Below, piece by piece: positions 7,911-19,062 of a DNA stretch of 64,000 nucleotides. Numbering within the stretch: the first letter of the stretch is position 1; each line of letters begins with the position of its first letter. The stretch is taken from assembly GCF_045287255.1 (NCBI RefSeq), contig NZ_CP137142.1, positions 1,798,001-1,862,000 of the forward strand, in the 5' to 3' direction. A program made the translations under genes and the position numbers. This stretch comes from Henriciella sp045287255 (GTDB lineage Bacteria; Pseudomonadota; Alphaproteobacteria; Caulobacterales; Hyphomonadaceae). A model generated the notes under the pieces. It was not told where the DNA came from. It saw only the letters and a program-made list of their open reading frames with translations, and did no database searches.

Positions 7911-9347
7911 ATGATCAACGCTTCTGTCTCCGCCAGCCTTTATCTCCTATCGGCGGTTCTCTTCATTTTTGCACTTCGCGGTCTTTCCAGCCCTGCAACC
8001 GCGCGGCGTGGTAATGGCCTCGGCATGCTCGGTATGGCCGTTGCTGTCGGGACAACCTTTGCCATCGTGGCACCGGACATAGAGCCGATCACGATGGTCA
8101 TGATTGTCAGTGGCCTGTTGCTCGGCGCTGGGGTTGGCATCTTGCTTGCCCAAAAAGCCCCGATGACGGCAATGCCGCAACTCGTTGGAGCGTTTAACGC
8201 GCTTGGCGGTGGTGCCAGCCTGCTTATCGCTCTGGCCGCTTTTTATGCCCCTGCGAGCTTTAGTTTGCTTTCTCCCGATGCCATCGCGCAGGGAGACGGT
8301 TTTCTGAGCCCGCGCTCGATTGTCGAACTCTCCCTGTCTGTCCTGCTTGGTGCCGTCACCCTGACAGGGTCTTTCATTGCCTTCGCCAAACTGAATGGGA
8401 ACATTTCTGGCGCACCAATCATGATCCCGGGGCGTCATATCCTGAACATACTCCTTGGTCTTGGCGCAATTGTCCTGATTGGTCTTGCCATCACAAGCGG
8501 CGGCACTGTGCCTTGGCATATCTGGGCGCTGGTTGGCGTGGCTCTGGTGCTTGGCATTACCCTGATCATCCCGATTGGCGGGGCGGACATGCCGGTCGTC
8601 ATTTCCATGCTGAATTCCTATTCCGGCTGGGCCGCAACGGCGCTTGGCTTTGGCCTTGGGAACTTCGCCCTGATCATCGTGGGCACACTGGTGGGCAGCT
8701 CTGGTGCGATCCTGTCCTACATCATGTGTAAAGGCATGAACCGCTCCTTCCTGTCGGTTATCCTTGGTGGCTTTGGCGCTGCAGACGGTGACGGCGCCAG
8801 CGCAGGTGGCCCGGGTGAGGACCGCCCCTACAAGCGCGGCAGCGCCGAGGACGCGGCCTTCATCATGAAGAATGCCAGCAAGGTGATCATTGTCCCCGGA
8901 TACGGGATGGCGGTTGCTCAAGCCCAACATGCACTCAAAGAGATGGCTGACAAGCTTAAAGCTGAAGGGGTTGAGGTGAAGTATGCCATTCACCCTGTGG
9001 CGGGGCGCATGCCCGGACATATGAACGTCCTGCTCGCCGAGGCACAGGTACCCTATGATGAAGTCTTCGAGCTGGAAGATATCAATTCTGACTTCCGCAA
9101 TTCCGAAGTAGCTTTCGTGATTGGCGCAAATGACGTGACCAACCCTGCCGCGAAAGAAGACAGCTCCAGCCCAATCTTCGGCATGCCCGTTCTGAATGTC
9201 GAAGAGGCAGGCACCGTCCTCTTCATCAAGCGCAGCATGGGCTCAGGCTATGCTGGTATTCAGAACGAGCTGTTCTATCGCGACAATACGATGATGCTGC
9301 TGGCTGATGCCAAGAAAATGGTCGAGGATGTGGTTAAAGCGCTTTAG
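7911..9347 (+). CDS. pntB: NAD(P) transhydrogenase subunit beta
   Basis: The 478-residue beta subunit carries the remaining membrane helices (roughly residues 1-260) and the NADP(H)-binding domain III at the C terminus. Domain III motifs are visible: VIIVPGYGMAVAQAQHALKEM (nucleotide-binding loop), HPVAGRMPGHMNVLLAEAQVPYD, the GANDVTNPAA segment, and KRSMGSGYAGIQNELF near the end. It starts at ATG 7911, two bases after pntAB. The complex supplies NADPH for biosynthesis and redox defence in the inner membrane. Confidence 0.97.
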   Translation: MINASVSASLYLLSAVLFIFALRGLSSPATARRGNGLGMLGMAVAVGTTFAIVAPDIEPITMVMIVSGLLLGAGVGILLAQKAPMTAMPQLVGAFNALGGGASLLIALAAFYAPASFSLLSPDAIAQGDGFLSPRSIVELSLSVLLGAVTLTGSFIAFAKLNGNISGAPIMIPGRHILNILLGLGAIVLIGLAITSGGTVPWHIWALVGVALVLGITLIIPIGGADMPVVISMLNSYSGWAATALGFGLGNFALIIVGTLVGSSGAILSYIMCKGMNRSFLSVILGGFGAADGDGASAGGPGEDRPYKRGSAEDAAFIMKNASKVIIVPGYGMAVAQAQHALKEMADKLKAEGVEVKYAIHPVAGRMPGHMNVLLAEAQVPYDEVFELEDINSDFRNSEVAFVIGANDVTNPAAKEDSSSPIFGMPVLNVEEAGTVLFIKRSMGSGYAGIQNELFYRDNTMMLLADAKKMVEDVVKAL

Positions 9348-9367
9348 GAGCCTGCGAATAAGAAACG

Positions 9368-9598
9368 CTAGTGTTCTTCCTGCGCTTCAGCTGATGCCAG
9401 CACAGCGCTTGCGCGCGCACCATCATGGCTATGGTCAATCGCCTTTGCGGGGTCGGTAACGCTATGAATACCGCCAATTTGCTCGAAAGAAGCACTCAGT
9501 TCCGGCCCCACCCTCACCAGGGCGGTAAGCAGGACAAGGGCAACCAGCCCGGTAAGGATCGCACGTTCAGCCATGGCGGTCTTGGGTGCAAAGCCCAT
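9368..9598 (-). CDS. Small hypothetical single-helix membrane protein
   Basis: This 76-residue protein has one strong hydrophobic segment, AILTGLVALVLLTALVRVG, followed by PELSASFEQIGGI and a polar tail with two histidines in DHSHD. The hydrophobic part faintly resembles the helix of Flp/Fap-type pilins, but the FGATAIEY processing site is missing, so that label is not justified. I chose ATG 9598 because GGAG lies about 9 bases upstream; a longer in-frame start at 9637 lacks this. It converges with pntB (20-bp gap) and diverges from uvrB. Real gene status is likely but unproven. Confidence 0.5.
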   Translation of the reverse strand: MGFAPKTAMAERAILTGLVALVLLTALVRVGPELSASFEQIGGIHSVTDPAKAIDHSHDGARASAVLASAEAQEEH

Positions 9599-9708
9599 GC
9601 CACATTCTCCTAAGGCGCGAGTGCAAATCTGGCACACCTCAGTGAGACTCTGTTAACGGTCTTCATTCTGCATTTGCGAATCCATCACGATGTCCTACAT
9701 CTGTTCTC

Positions 9709-11892
<2,184 letters not shown>

Positions 11893-11999
11893 TTAGAGTC
11901 AGCATTGCGCGCAAAAGCATGGGTAATCGGGCGGACTGTTAGCCAGTCGGGCTCCTGATAGGTTCGTAGCATTGGGCTGCGGACATGAAGGAGAAGACG

Positions 12000-13025
12000 A
12001 TGAACTTGTTTATTGGATTGGATGTCTCACTGCGGTCAGTGGCGATGTGCGTGCTTGGTGCGGATGGTGATCCGATCGAAGAGACCAACCTGGAGTGCGA
12101 GGTTGAGGCGATCGCAGATCATATCCGAACCAGAGGCTATTCAGTCGAACGGATTGGCTTTGAAGCTGGTACAATGAGCCAGGCGTTATTCCATGGTCTG
12201 ACAGCCGAGGGCTTTGACGTGGTCTGCATGGAATCCCGCCAAGTCTCAGCAGCTATGTCTGCTATGCGGAACAAAACCGACAAGACGGATGCACGTGGCA
12301 TCGCCCAGATTCTTCGGGCGGGCTGGTACAACCCGGTTCATATGAAGAGCCGCGAGAGCCATGAGGTCAAAGCCCTGCTGGCGGCTCGAAAAGCCATCCT
12401 CAACCGTTGTATCGATTTGGAGAATGAGATCCGAGGGCTGTTCAAGGCGTTCGGGATCAGACTGCCATCCCGTCTCAGCCGACTTCGGTTCGATGAGAAA
12501 GTCCGGCCAATCATAGAGGCCGACGATACGCTCGCCTTTGCACTCCTGCCCATGCTGGATGTCCGGGGTGACCTCTACGATGCTTATCGATTGATGGAGA
12601 AGCGCGTCATCGCTGTGTCACGGAAGGACCCGGTTTGCAAACTTCTGATGACGGCGCCTGGCGTCGGTCCGATCACAGCCCTCTCCTTCAAAGCGGCTGT
12701 CGATGACCCAGCACGCTTTAAGTCTTCCAGACTTGTTGGGGCACACTTCGGTCTCACGCCGAGACGCTTCCAATCGGGAGAGATGAATAATACGGGACGC
12801 ATCTCCCGGGCCGGTGACAGAGACGTACGCGCGACGCTCTATATTGCAGCCAACTCGCTTCTGATCGTATCGGGTCGACCATCGTCATTGAAGACTTGGG
12901 GCCTGAAGTTGATCCGAACGAAGGGCGTCCGGCGTGCCCGCATCGCAGTCGCGCGCAAGCTTGCTGTGATCCTGCACCGGATGTGGATCACTGATACGCC
13001 ATTCCAGACGGAGGGCGTCTCATGA
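12000..13025 (+). CDS. IS110-family transposase (DEDD recombinase)
   Basis: From ATG 12000 the protein has 341 residues. I chose this start because AAGGAG lies 7 bases upstream. The N-terminal RuvC-like DEDD domain opens with MNLFIGLDVS, carries FEAGTMSQALF and the DKTDARGIAQIL motif; a helical linker follows (about 120-215). The C-terminal transposase_20 domain shows MTAPGVGPITALSFKAAV, the HFGLTPRRFQSGE segment and GRISRAGDRDVR, which holds the catalytic serine typical of the family. Known IS110 members move as circles and are guided by an RNA encoded in the element's own noncoding end. The reading frame is intact, so the enzyme may be active. Confidence 0.93.
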   Translation: MNLFIGLDVSLRSVAMCVLGADGDPIEETNLECEVEAIADHIRTRGYSVERIGFEAGTMSQALFHGLTAEGFDVVCMESRQVSAAMSAMRNKTDKTDARGIAQILRAGWYNPVHMKSRESHEVKALLAARKAILNRCIDLENEIRGLFKAFGIRLPSRLSRLRFDEKVRPIIEADDTLAFALLPMLDVRGDLYDAYRLMEKRVIAVSRKDPVCKLLMTAPGVGPITALSFKAAVDDPARFKSSRLVGAHFGLTPRRFQSGEMNNTGRISRAGDRDVRATLYIAANSLLIVSGRPSSLKTWGLKLIRTKGVRRARIAVARKLAVILHRMWITDTPFQTEGVS

Positions 13026-13279
13026 TCTAAACCACCCGAACACCCGGTTCGTCCTGGTCTGGACGAAGTGTGTGGATGACGCCGTTTATGTCTCCTGCGC
13101 TCGAAGACGAAGCGCGCGCAAAAGCAAGGCGCTCCACAACACAAGATCACACACATGCATGCAGCGGTGCCAACGCTATGCGCCAACCAGACTGCGAAGA
13201 GAAGCGTGACCCAGACTTGGCGAAGAGCCGGATCAAAGACGAAAATATGGAGCTTGACCCGAAAGCCCGATTAGAGAAG
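13026..13279 (+). ncRNA. Candidate guide (bridge/seek) RNA region of the IS110 element
   Basis: The 254 bases between the transposase stop and the right end hold no convincing gene. They begin with a perfect hairpin, TTCGTCC (13048-13054) with GGACGAA (13061-13067), and include the 13-base copy of left-end sequence at 13114-13126. The noncoding left end is much shorter (about 107 bases), so if this element encodes a guide RNA the right side is the likelier place, as in the IS1111-type subgroup. That is inference from layout; no covariance support is available here. Confidence 0.4.
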
Positions 13280-13339
13280 CAGGACATAAGCCCCAAGAAC
13301 GCTATTGCTCTCGATTGATTGGTTTTGAGTGGCTCATCT

Positions 13340-14572
13340 TCACTCTGCTTCAGAGCACTTAATCTCTACTCTGCGATTTAGAGACCTCCCGGCTTCGTCA
13401 TCATTACTCGCGATAGGCTCGTCTTCTCCGCGACCTGACGCTAAGAGTTTGGTTGGATCGATGCCTAAATCGACTAATGCGGTCGCGACCGATTGAGCGC
13501 GTCTCCGCGAGAGATCACGATTGTAGTCTGCCGCCCCTTCACTCGAAGAATGTCCCACGATTTCGATGGCTTCGGCGGTTTCCGCACTTAGCCCACTGAA
13601 CAGTGCATCAATCACGGGCCAGGACTCCTCCCGCAGCGCATCGCTGTCATAATCGAAGCCGATGCCGTGGATGATTGAGCCGCAGCCAAGCTTGGGGGGC
13701 TCAGGAGGCTTACAGACGGGCGCCCTATCAGAGACTTCTCCATTGTATGGCTTAAACGGTGCGCCATTGGTTGAACGTAAGCCTTGAAAATCTCCTTCAG
13801 CATCTGCCAGCAGGATGAATTGTGAGCCAATGCCCGCATCGTTTTCGCCGACCGCGCGCAAGATGTTTCCGTCCACGGTGCCTGAGAGTCGACCATTATT
13901 GTCGTAGCAACCGGAAACCGTCACACCGTCTTGCGCCAGTTCAATTTTAACGCCGCGACCGCGCCATATCCCATCGAATTGATCCGACGGCTCACGCGGC
14001 GCTTGTGTTCCATTACCGATGATTTCAGAGAACTCGAGAAAGGTCTTTTCGGCTTCAATTTTGATGCCGCCGCTTAGCCGCATACGGATCCATCGAACCT
14101 CAGGTTGATCTTCGGTCAGCGTTAATTCAGTGCTCAAACCGTCTTCAGCGTGAGTCGAAAGCCTTCCAGACGCAAGCAACGTGTATCCGTCATCTGATGT
14201 TTCGGCGCTCCCCCAAATCTCGACTGTTCTGAAAAACGTCTGATAAGCGCTGGGCGTTTCGGTGATGTTTGGGACGGCAAACCGATGAAACAATGTCTCG
14301 GCAGGGAGTTCGAAAACGACCTCAACAAAGTCCCCATCAACCGCTGGCTTTCCCAAAGCGCTGAAACCTCTTGGGTTTCCATCGATCATGGCGATGGCTT
14401 TGTCCATTTTTACTCTCAAGTCGTTTTCGCCCGTAGCAATACTGATCGGCAGAGCGCCTTGCGCGAATGTTAGCAGGTCGGGTTCGACCTCCTCAGCGAC
14501 GGCGTGTGTTGATAACGCCATCAGAACACAAGCGACCCCAGTTAAGGCGCGAAGGTGGTTACGTTGTGTCAT
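13340..14572 (-). CDS. Exported protein with C-terminal OmpA-like domain
   Basis: This 410-residue protein has a signal peptide (cleavage near THAVAEE, about residue 26). The middle part of about 270 residues is unknown; it includes a discoidin-like or jelly-roll-looking stretch and FDGIWRGRG...CYDNNGRLSGTV, which repeats an idea seen in lipocalin-like domains but is not assignable. The C-terminal 110 residues are an OmpA/MotB peptidoglycan-binding domain: IGFDYDSDALREES, IEIVGHSSSEGAADYNRDLSRRRAQSV, and ASGRGEDEPIASND...NRRVEI. It should sit in the periplasm tethered to peptidoglycan. It shares the minus strand with the next lipoprotein gene (73-bp gap). Confidence 0.85.
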   Translation of the reverse strand: MTQRNHLRALTGVACVLMALSTHAVAEEVEPDLLTFAQGALPISIATGENDLRVKMDKAIAMIDGNPRGFSALGKPAVDGDFVEVVFELPAETLFHRFAVPNITETPSAYQTFFRTVEIWGSAETSDDGYTLLASGRLSTHAEDGLSTELTLTEDQPEVRWIRMRLSGGIKIEAEKTFLEFSEIIGNGTQAPREPSDQFDGIWRGRGVKIELAQDGVTVSGCYDNNGRLSGTVDGNILRAVGENDAGIGSQFILLADAEGDFQGLRSTNGAPFKPYNGEVSDRAPVCKPPEPPKLGCGSIIHGIGFDYDSDALREESWPVIDALFSGLSAETAEAIEIVGHSSSEGAADYNRDLSRRRAQSVATALVDLGIDPTKLLASGRGEDEPIASNDDEAGRSLNRRVEIKCSEAE

Positions 14573-14645
14573 GGGTAGAGTACCTCCAGAGACGGATTTA
14601 TTTCGAATAAGATTTTAGGTGTGGTGCATTAGTCTCCAAAACCTA

Positions 14646-15164
14646 TCACGGCTTCGGCATCGAGACGACTTGAACCAATTGTGTCTCACCGTTCTGTGTG
14701 ATCGTATAAGCGGTCAATCGATCGTCTTTTTCGAACGAAACCCGAGACATCTGCGGTGTCATCTGAGAGCTTTCAGCTTCGGTCCACCCTGCTTGTGACA
14801 TCTCCTGTCTCACGGTCTCTAACACCGCGTTGACGCTATCTTTGGTCAATGCCTGAACCATATAGTTCTGCGGCATTGGAGAATTCGCTGCCATAATATT
14901 CCAATCAGATGGAACGATCACATCGTTCGGAAATCCTGGCGGCAGCTCGAGGCCGGTGCCAACCTGACCGCCAGCTGTGTTCACCACGACTTGCTTCGTG
15001 TCACCCGTTTCACTGAGTTTAACATCAACGTCGATTCCATGTTTGGCCGCTAAGTCTTCCATGGCGCGTTCGCGGTCTTCGATCGAATCGGTTCCTCCAC
15101 AGGCCGACATCAAGAGCGCTGCTGCGAGCGCCAAACCTATCCGTGCTTTCGTAACTACGCTCAA
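14646..15164 (-). CDS. Hypothetical lipoprotein
   Basis: This 172-residue protein has a lipoprotein signal (LALAAALLMSAC, lipobox MSAC). The mature part is acidic, with LELPPGFPNDVIVPSDWNIM and a C-terminal half that reads like a small alpha/beta domain ending QLVQVVSMPKP. I chose the TTG at 15164 because GGGG lies 8 bases upstream and the signal peptide then has a normal length. No family recognised. It lies upstream of the OmpA-domain gene on the same strand and diverges from the plus-strand exported protein at 15308. Confidence 0.7.
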   Translation of the reverse strand: MSVVTKARIGLALAAALLMSACGGTDSIEDRERAMEDLAAKHGIDVDVKLSETGDTKQVVVNTAGGQVGTGLELPPGFPNDVIVPSDWNIMAANSPMPQNYMVQALTKDSVNAVLETVRQEMSQAGWTEAESSQMTPQMSRVSFEKDDRLTAYTITQNGETQLVQVVSMPKP

Positions 15165-15307
15165 TCGTGATCCCCTTCATCTACAGGGTGAAGCTTTTCC
15201 GACCACCTCCAAACCGTCAACTGGGTCATCTGACCTAGTATTATCCAATCCAACACCAATTAAGATGCGCCCTACGTTCAGGTCATGAGCGATATCCGGA
15301 GGACGAT

Positions 15308-15937
15308 ATGCGTCGCGAAATTCTGATCATTCTATCTTTCCTGATCGGATTGCCCAGCTTCGCCGAGCCTCAATATCCACAAGTCAAATCGAACGCGTTC
15401 ATCGAAGCTATCGCGCAACGCGGGGCCGAATGCAGACTGCTAACAAGGTGGCAAGCGCTCTCATTGCGCGCGATGGCGCTCGAGGACCGAAAACGTTTCA
15501 CCCCACAGCAACGCTCTGGGATCGACGCTGCTATTCGAAACCAATTGGCCAGTATGACGTGCAAAAGCGACAGCCTGACGGTTTGGGTTGATGCTGCGCG
15601 TGAGGGGTTCGAAACTGAAATGTTGGCACCGTACCTCATTGTCTATCAGAGCCTCGCGAAGATGCCGGATCCTCCGCAAACGTTTTCGGCAGTCTCCCTT
15701 CGAACAGACTATGCGCCCGTTCTAGAGATGATCGATACGAAGCTGAAAGAATTTGAAACGTCGGGGCGAGTTGCAGAGGGTGGGAAACCCTGGCCCAACT
15801 ATATTGAAAGAACTAAGGACGCAGCCTTGGGCTTTGTATCTTCATTGGAGAATGACGGAGGCGATCAGGCGGCGGCTTGGATCGCGCAATCGGCACTGAT
15901 CGTCGAGAGCTGGTATGAAGAGGAGACCAGCGAGTGA
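15308..15937 (+). CDS. Hypothetical exported protein
   Basis: This 209-residue protein has a cleavable signal (IILSFLIGLPSFAEP, cleavage near residue 19). The mature part is mostly helical with two cysteines (AECRLL and SMTCKSD) that may pair, and no recognisable motif. It starts at ATG 15308 behind GGAGGACG. Its stop overlaps the next start by 4 bases (GTGA at 15934-15937), so the pair is translationally coupled with the 348-residue protein that follows. Function unknown. Confidence 0.7.
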   Translation: MRREILIILSFLIGLPSFAEPQYPQVKSNAFIEAIAQRGAECRLLTRWQALSLRAMALEDRKRFTPQQRSGIDAAIRNQLASMTCKSDSLTVWVDAAREGFETEMLAPYLIVYQSLAKMPDPPQTFSAVSLRTDYAPVLEMIDTKLKEFETSGRVAEGGKPWPNYIERTKDAALGFVSSLENDGGDQAAAWIAQSALIVESWYEEETSE

Positions 15938-16980
15938 TCCGGTTTGCTTTGGCTTTGATTGGCGCGCTCGCCGCAGCCTCCAACATGTACAGTCAAGACT
16001 GCGCGCCTACACCTCAAACACTTGCGATCAGCGTACCAAGTGACTCTGCCGAAGCCGAAGTGTTTGGCGACCACGAGTTCTACCAAGTTCTTAGCAACGG
16101 CTGGGTTTTTGCACTGCGGCGCTCCAAGTTTGGTTGGTCGGTCAGAATCTATGATCGCGAGCCGATCGGTGACGCGGTTGATCTGACTGCGATGACCCCG
16201 CCATTGCGACACGCGCCAAATCCGCGCGACATCGATGGATGGCACTTCCGCAACGCTGATAATACCGGCCCCAATAATGGGGACGTAAACGCGCCACAAC
16301 GCTTAAGGGGGTTTGTGATCTCACCCAGCTTAGCAGGCACAGGCGGTTTGCGGCTGCCGAAGGAACCGATTGACCCTTCACCGGATGATGGAATTGGGTG
16401 GCTCAGGATCCTGGATTTTGGGCTCGATAATTCGGAGCCTGGTGCGAAGGCGCGGATGAATTACTTGAACTTCAATGCCTGCGTGTCATGGCCGAGATCG
16501 GAAGCCGAACAGATGACGTACTCGGAATCGACGCGTCTCGAGTTTTCACCTGAAGACTCCGAAACTTATGGGGCTTGTGGTTTGTCATTGGGCACACACA
16601 CATTGTCAGCCGCGTTTTCACCGCGCCAACTTGGGGGCGATCTCGACGGCGATGGCGCACTGGATGAAGTTGCGCAGATATTAAGATCCACTGATGGTCG
16701 ACGGGGGCTCGCGCTCTGTCGTGCTGGCACTTGGCTAGATATGATCGATCTCGAAACCGATCGCGTGACTGGGTTGCGTGACGGTTTTGTTGGACAAGTT
16801 GAAGCTTGGCAATGGATCTCACAAGACGAAGCCTTGCCTCTACATCTAACGGGCTATGAAATGCCGGAAGCGGATGGCGACTACCTTGTTTTAGAGCGCT
16901 TCGAGAAAGAGGCTTTCGTCCTGTTCTGGCATGATGGCAAACTGCAAGCAAAACGGATGTATGGCCATGTTGAACCTTAG
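15934..16980 (+). CDS. Hypothetical exported protein with Asp-rich DLDGDG motif (paralogue A)
   Basis: This 348-residue exported protein starts at GTG 15934, inside the stop of the previous gene, with GAGGAG about 10 bases upstream. The signal peptide is short. A cysteine-bearing domain is followed by GGDLDGDGALDEVAQIL, an Asp-rich loop like those of EF-hand or FG-GAP calcium sites, then RGLALCRAGTWLDMIDL. The same arrangement recurs in the next gene, so the two are paralogues. It overlaps the start of that gene by 14 bases. The family is not one I recognise. Confidence 0.7.
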   Translation: MIRFALALIGALAAASNMYSQDCAPTPQTLAISVPSDSAEAEVFGDHEFYQVLSNGWVFALRRSKFGWSVRIYDREPIGDAVDLTAMTPPLRHAPNPRDIDGWHFRNADNTGPNNGDVNAPQRLRGFVISPSLAGTGGLRLPKEPIDPSPDDGIGWLRILDFGLDNSEPGAKARMNYLNFNACVSWPRSEAEQMTYSESTRLEFSPEDSETYGACGLSLGTHTLSAAFSPRQLGGDLDGDGALDEVAQILRSTDGRRGLALCRAGTWLDMIDLETDRVTGLRDGFVGQVEAWQWISQDEALPLHLTGYEMPEADGDYLVLERFEKEAFVLFWHDGKLQAKRMYGHVEP

Positions 16981-17905
16981 GTCTTTATCCCTTTTGATCC
17001 TGCCCGCAGCGGCTTTGGATGCTTTTGCCACACCAAATTGTGCACCTGATTGGGAGCACCACGCGGAATTGATAGAAGGCGCGCCAGTAAACGGTTCACC
17101 GCTCTCGACACCACTCAGCGGCGGACTGATCGTGGACCTCTCCTGGCAAAAGGGTGCGATCTCGCCAGCGATTAAAAAACCGTCGGGTGATGTCATTCCG
17201 ATCCGCAAAGTTCGTCGCAGCGTCACTCCGGTTCGGGGCGAAAACCCTATTGCGGATCACTATGTGTTTGGACCCGATGTTTTAGATCCGGCGTTGAGCC
17301 CTGAGTTTTCCGTGTCTGGCGAAACGGCACCCATCGCAACTGTGGAACCCACCCCTGGATACCGAGGTCAGATCTGGGTGATGCCTACTCGACAAAACCA
17401 CACGCAAACAAAAACACTGTCCGATGGGGGTGTTAAAGCATGTGTGAGGTGGACCTACTTTCCACGAGAAGCCGACATATCGCATTATCCAACGCCAGAT
17501 GCGCTGGTCAATTTTCCGAGCTGGGTGGTGCATGCCTTTGACGATTGCGGTTTGCCGAGATCAACCCTGTTATCTGGCCGAATGCCCAGGCTTGGATATC
17601 GCAACCGCGCGCATCTGGAACCCGATTTAGATGGCGATGGGTTGTATGACCTTGTGGCCTTGATCAACGATCTAGAGACCGGGCGATCTGGCCTTGCCAT
17701 TTGCTCTCAGTCGGATCGGCAGCTTGAGTTGATCGGCTTAAGCGACGCGTCGGATGAGGAGCCTCTGTCGAGCGACTTTCTGGAACGGTTAGAATGGTGG
17801 TCGGCAGATGGGCGTAACATTACACTCGGCTCTCCAAGCGCGGGAAGCAAAAGGCTATATCGAGACTCAGACGGCACACTCGCGTCAGGCTTGATTGGCG
17901 ATTAG
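16967..17905 (+). CDS. Hypothetical exported protein with DLDGDG motif (paralogue B)
   Basis: From ATG 16967 it has 312 residues, starting inside the end of paralogue A. I chose this codon because it gives a normal signal peptide (MLNLRSLSLLILPAAALDAFA, cleavage near 21). The mature part contains PDLDGDGLYDLVALI and SGLAICSQSDRQLELIGL, directly comparable with DLDGDGALDEVAQIL and RGLALCRAGTWLDMIDL in paralogue A, plus further cysteines. It ends a three-gene plus-strand operon (15308-17905). It is convergent with the minus-strand gene at 17930, 24 bp away. Role unknown; the Asp loop suggests calcium binding. Confidence 0.7.
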   Translation: MLNLRSLSLLILPAAALDAFATPNCAPDWEHHAELIEGAPVNGSPLSTPLSGGLIVDLSWQKGAISPAIKKPSGDVIPIRKVRRSVTPVRGENPIADHYVFGPDVLDPALSPEFSVSGETAPIATVEPTPGYRGQIWVMPTRQNHTQTKTLSDGGVKACVRWTYFPREADISHYPTPDALVNFPSWVVHAFDDCGLPRSTLLSGRMPRLGYRNRAHLEPDLDGDGLYDLVALINDLETGRSGLAICSQSDRQLELIGLSDASDEEPLSSDFLERLEWWSADGRNITLGSPSAGSKRLYRDSDGTLASGLIGD

Positions 17906-17929
17906 GCGCTTCGCTTCACGCGGGCTCAA

Positions 17930-18940
17930 TCATTCATCGTCGAGTGAACCTCCGTTAGGCGTGGCTGGGTCAGATTGCAGGATGGGACCGTCAATCGCGA
18001 TGGCGTTTTGGAGATCTTCCAGCCACGTTCCTGGCGTAACCATTTCACTGGTGTGCACAAACCGCACTTGGGCATAGGTAAAAGGGATATTGCTCCCTGC
18101 AATTTGGCCGATCGGAGCGGTTGAGAGATCGAGCTGCAGCGCCCCTTCACCATCGCTGCCCGGCAGCAGACCAGGCATTTGTTGCAGCGCCGCGGCGGCT
18201 TCCGGATTATTCGCCATTGCATCCGCCAGTGCCGATTGCGCGATCGCCCCTCCTAATCCTTGCTCGGAAAGAGCTGTGGACTGGCCGAGAATTCTTGCAT
18301 CGACATACCCACCAAGGCGCGCTGAAAACCCTGATGTTCCAAACATGCCCATCACGCTATCCCCGCCTTTAGATGCTCCCATGGCTTGAAAGTTCCGTGG
18401 GCTCTGGCCGAAAGTCGACATCGGTATGTGAAGAAAGGCCGGACTCGCGGGATCACTGATATAGGCCTCGTCTTCACAAAACGTTGGACCCGGGCGGTAT
18501 CTGACCGCGGTACCCGTCGAAATCACCACACCGAGGCGGCGGGTTTGATTAACGGCCATGACACTGGTCTCAGGATCCGCGTAAAAGCCATAGTAAATGA
18601 CCAATGGTTCTTCCGCATCTTCATCACAGTCTGGCCCCTGTCCGGGGATGTAATCCTGAATGAGCGCGGCGCCGCTCGCGGCATCTAGTATGAACGCGCC
18701 AGGTTCTTGCGCGCCCGGCGCACTGGCCTTTGCCATATCTCCAAATCCGCCATCTTTAACGGGAAAATACTGGGTTTGATCATTGGTGCTTAGAAAGAAC
18801 GCAGCTGGGTCCAATTCCTCGATAAGCTCGACGATCTCCTCGAGGTTTGAGGGCTCCACCCTATCAGGCAATTGAGCCTGAGCTGCTAGGGTGGCAAGGG
18901 CCAGAGACGTGACATAGAAAAGTCTTGGAAACGAGCGCAT
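17930..18940 (-). CDS. Hypothetical exported protein
   Basis: This 336-residue protein has a signal peptide (LFYVTSLALATLAAQAQ, cleavage near residue 22). The mature part is acidic near the N terminus (EEIVELIEELDP) and has three cysteines (PDCDEDAEE, TFCEDEAYI). A glycine- and alanine-rich stretch with AAALQQMPGLLPG lies in the middle. I recognise no domain. It diverges from the response regulator gene across a 122-bp gap that should hold both promoters. It may be one of the targets of that regulator, but only proximity suggests so. Confidence 0.65.
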   Translation of the reverse strand: MRSFPRLFYVTSLALATLAAQAQLPDRVEPSNLEEIVELIEELDPAAFFLSTNDQTQYFPVKDGGFGDMAKASAPGAQEPGAFILDAASGAALIQDYIPGQGPDCDEDAEEPLVIYYGFYADPETSVMAVNQTRRLGVVISTGTAVRYRPGPTFCEDEAYISDPASPAFLHIPMSTFGQSPRNFQAMGASKGGDSVMGMFGTSGFSARLGGYVDARILGQSTALSEQGLGGAIAQSALADAMANNPEAAAALQQMPGLLPGSDGEGALQLDLSTAPIGQIAGSNIPFTYAQVRFVHTSEMVTPGTWLEDLQNAIAIDGPILQSDPATPNGGSLDDE

Positions 18941-19062
18941 ATTTTTCCCCTTTAATTGCTCTTACTAAAGCTGGGAAATTGCGCCGCACCTGACAATTAG
19001 GACAGATGACCCAGTATATTATCTCGTCTGAAACGCGTAAGACAAAGCCGAGGGAGACATAG

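Noticed and set aside
9368..9598. Flp-type pilin
   Set aside because: The helix resembles Flp, but the prepilin processing motif and the conserved Glu-Tyr are missing, and no pilus genes are nearby.
13070..13318. 82-codon plus-strand ORF downstream of the IS110 transposase
   Set aside because: It runs across the right end of the element into unrelated flank, has no ribosome site, and does not look like any protein; the second IS copy conserves the DNA but not a frame.
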